DNA of 64,000 nt from CAYONP01 sp964405335 (lineage in GTDB: Bacteria > Armatimonadota > UBA10988), in assembly GCA_964405335.1 (NCBI GenBank), contig CAYONP010000022.1:1-64000 (forward strand), read 5' to 3'. The position numbers and the translations under genes were made by a program. Of the stretch, positions 63,696-64,000 are shown in pieces. Position 1 is the first letter of the stretch. Each line of letters starts with the position of its first letter. A model generated the notes under the pieces. The model searched no databases, was not told where the DNA came from, and was given only the letters and a program-made list of their open reading frames with translations.

Positions 63696-64000
63696 CCCGT
63701 CCGTCCTTTCCAGCCCTCGCGCAACCGCGACCAGTCCTCGCTGAGCAGCGTTTCCGCGTTGTCCAGCTCGCCCAGCGTCGAGATCACCGGCACGCCCAGG
63801 TTGGGCTGCTCGGTCACCAGCTCGCGCCAGGCCGCGCGGCTGGGGCAATGCCAATCTCCGACGGCCAGCAGCCAGGTCGGGCTGGCCAGATGCGCCGTCG
63901 CGGCCCGGCCGCGCAGCATCGGCAGCACGCTCGCCCGGTCGGTCCAGAGCGAACCGAGCGGTACCAGGTCGACCAGGTCGGCGTACCAGGGATTGACCGT
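63692..64000 (-). CDS. unknown protein, N-terminus beyond window
   Basis: Only the last 102 codons are inside the window. They read on the minus strand from an ACG at 64000 to the stop at 63692, containing LVPLGSLWTDRASVLPM, WLLAVGDWHCPSRAAWRE and SEDWSRLREGWKGRTG. No family recognised. The stop overlaps the asparaginase start by GTGA, so it belongs to the same operon. Confidence 0.75.
   Translation of the reverse strand, partial: TVNPWYADLVDLVPLGSLWTDRASVLPMLRGRAATAHLASPTWLLAVGDWHCPSRAAWRELVTEQPNLGVPVISTLGELDNAETLLSEDWSRLREGWKGRTG

Overview
The window is strongly GC-rich bacterial chromosome, coding almost throughout, with 53 protein genes or gene pieces that I can support and no rRNA, tRNA, phage or insertion-sequence gene. 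The organism has an outer membrane: there is a type Vd patatin with a beta-barrel, an RND pump, several lipoproteins and a type II pseudopilin-like protein. Hopanoid-type squalene synthesis (hpnCDE), an H-X9-DG pseudopilin, DUF6785 membrane protein, ceramidase-like, heparinase-like, URO-D-like, Gfo/Idh/MocA and xylose-isomerase-like genes together resemble uncultivated Armatimonadota or neighbouring Planctomycetota-type lineages. I favour Armatimonadota, but this is inference from gene content. A run of exactly 100 N (46132-46231) shows that this is a scaffolded draft assembly, possibly a MAG.

Layout. 1-6.6 kb: rpoB (3' end cut by the window edge, with a four-Cys insert), a zinc-ribbon protein, a DUF72 protein, a REP-like inverted repeat and coaE. 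6.6-16.2 kb (plus strand, then one minus gene): pseudopilin, secreted metzincin-like protease, RelE-like plus DUF4263 (Shedu-like) pair, a membrane protein of unknown function, a cyclase-ATPase-TPR regulator, a MoxR ATPase and an EEP-family phosphatase. 16.2-22.5 kb: vapBC, overlapping hpnC-hpnD-hpnE, and PBP1A behind a clear sigma70-type promoter. 22.5-37.5 kb: a long minus-strand run containing a GNAT-cNMP-binding protein coupled to an AAA+ ATPase, a ceramidase-like enzyme, FecR plus CHASE2-cyclase, secreted polysaccharide-type proteins, two TIM-barrel isomerases and a DUF6785 membrane protein.

37.8-46 kb: an Ig-like lipoprotein, a decayed isomerase fragment, a two-gene AAA ATPase plus PD-(D/E)XK nuclease cassette that looks like a defence module, a glycosidase-like TIM barrel, UspA with a Kef-type antiporter, and a fluoride riboswitch controlling crcB with an unknown gene behind it, then a URO-D-like protein. 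46-52.4 kb (minus): heparinase-like gene broken by the gap, an M24 peptidase coupled to tpiA, a second ceramidase-like protein and two paralogous small lipoproteins. 52.5-64 kb: an RND pump with a TetR regulator, purF with its promoter, then a tightly packed minus-strand operon (unknown, asparaginase, EamA transporter, translin-like, Gfo/Idh/MocA, patatin autotransporter).

Themes. Cyclic-nucleotide signalling recurs: two class III cyclases and one cNMP-binding acetyltransferase lie within 19 kb. Three candidate immunity or toxin modules are scattered among housekeeping genes (9.5-10.4, 16.2-16.9 and 39.1-41.0 kb). Translational coupling by GTGA, ATGA or TGATG overlaps is very common. The best candidates for new biology are the ATPase-nuclease pair, the AAA+/GNAT-CNBD pair, the RpoB zinc-ribbon insert and the translin-like gene.
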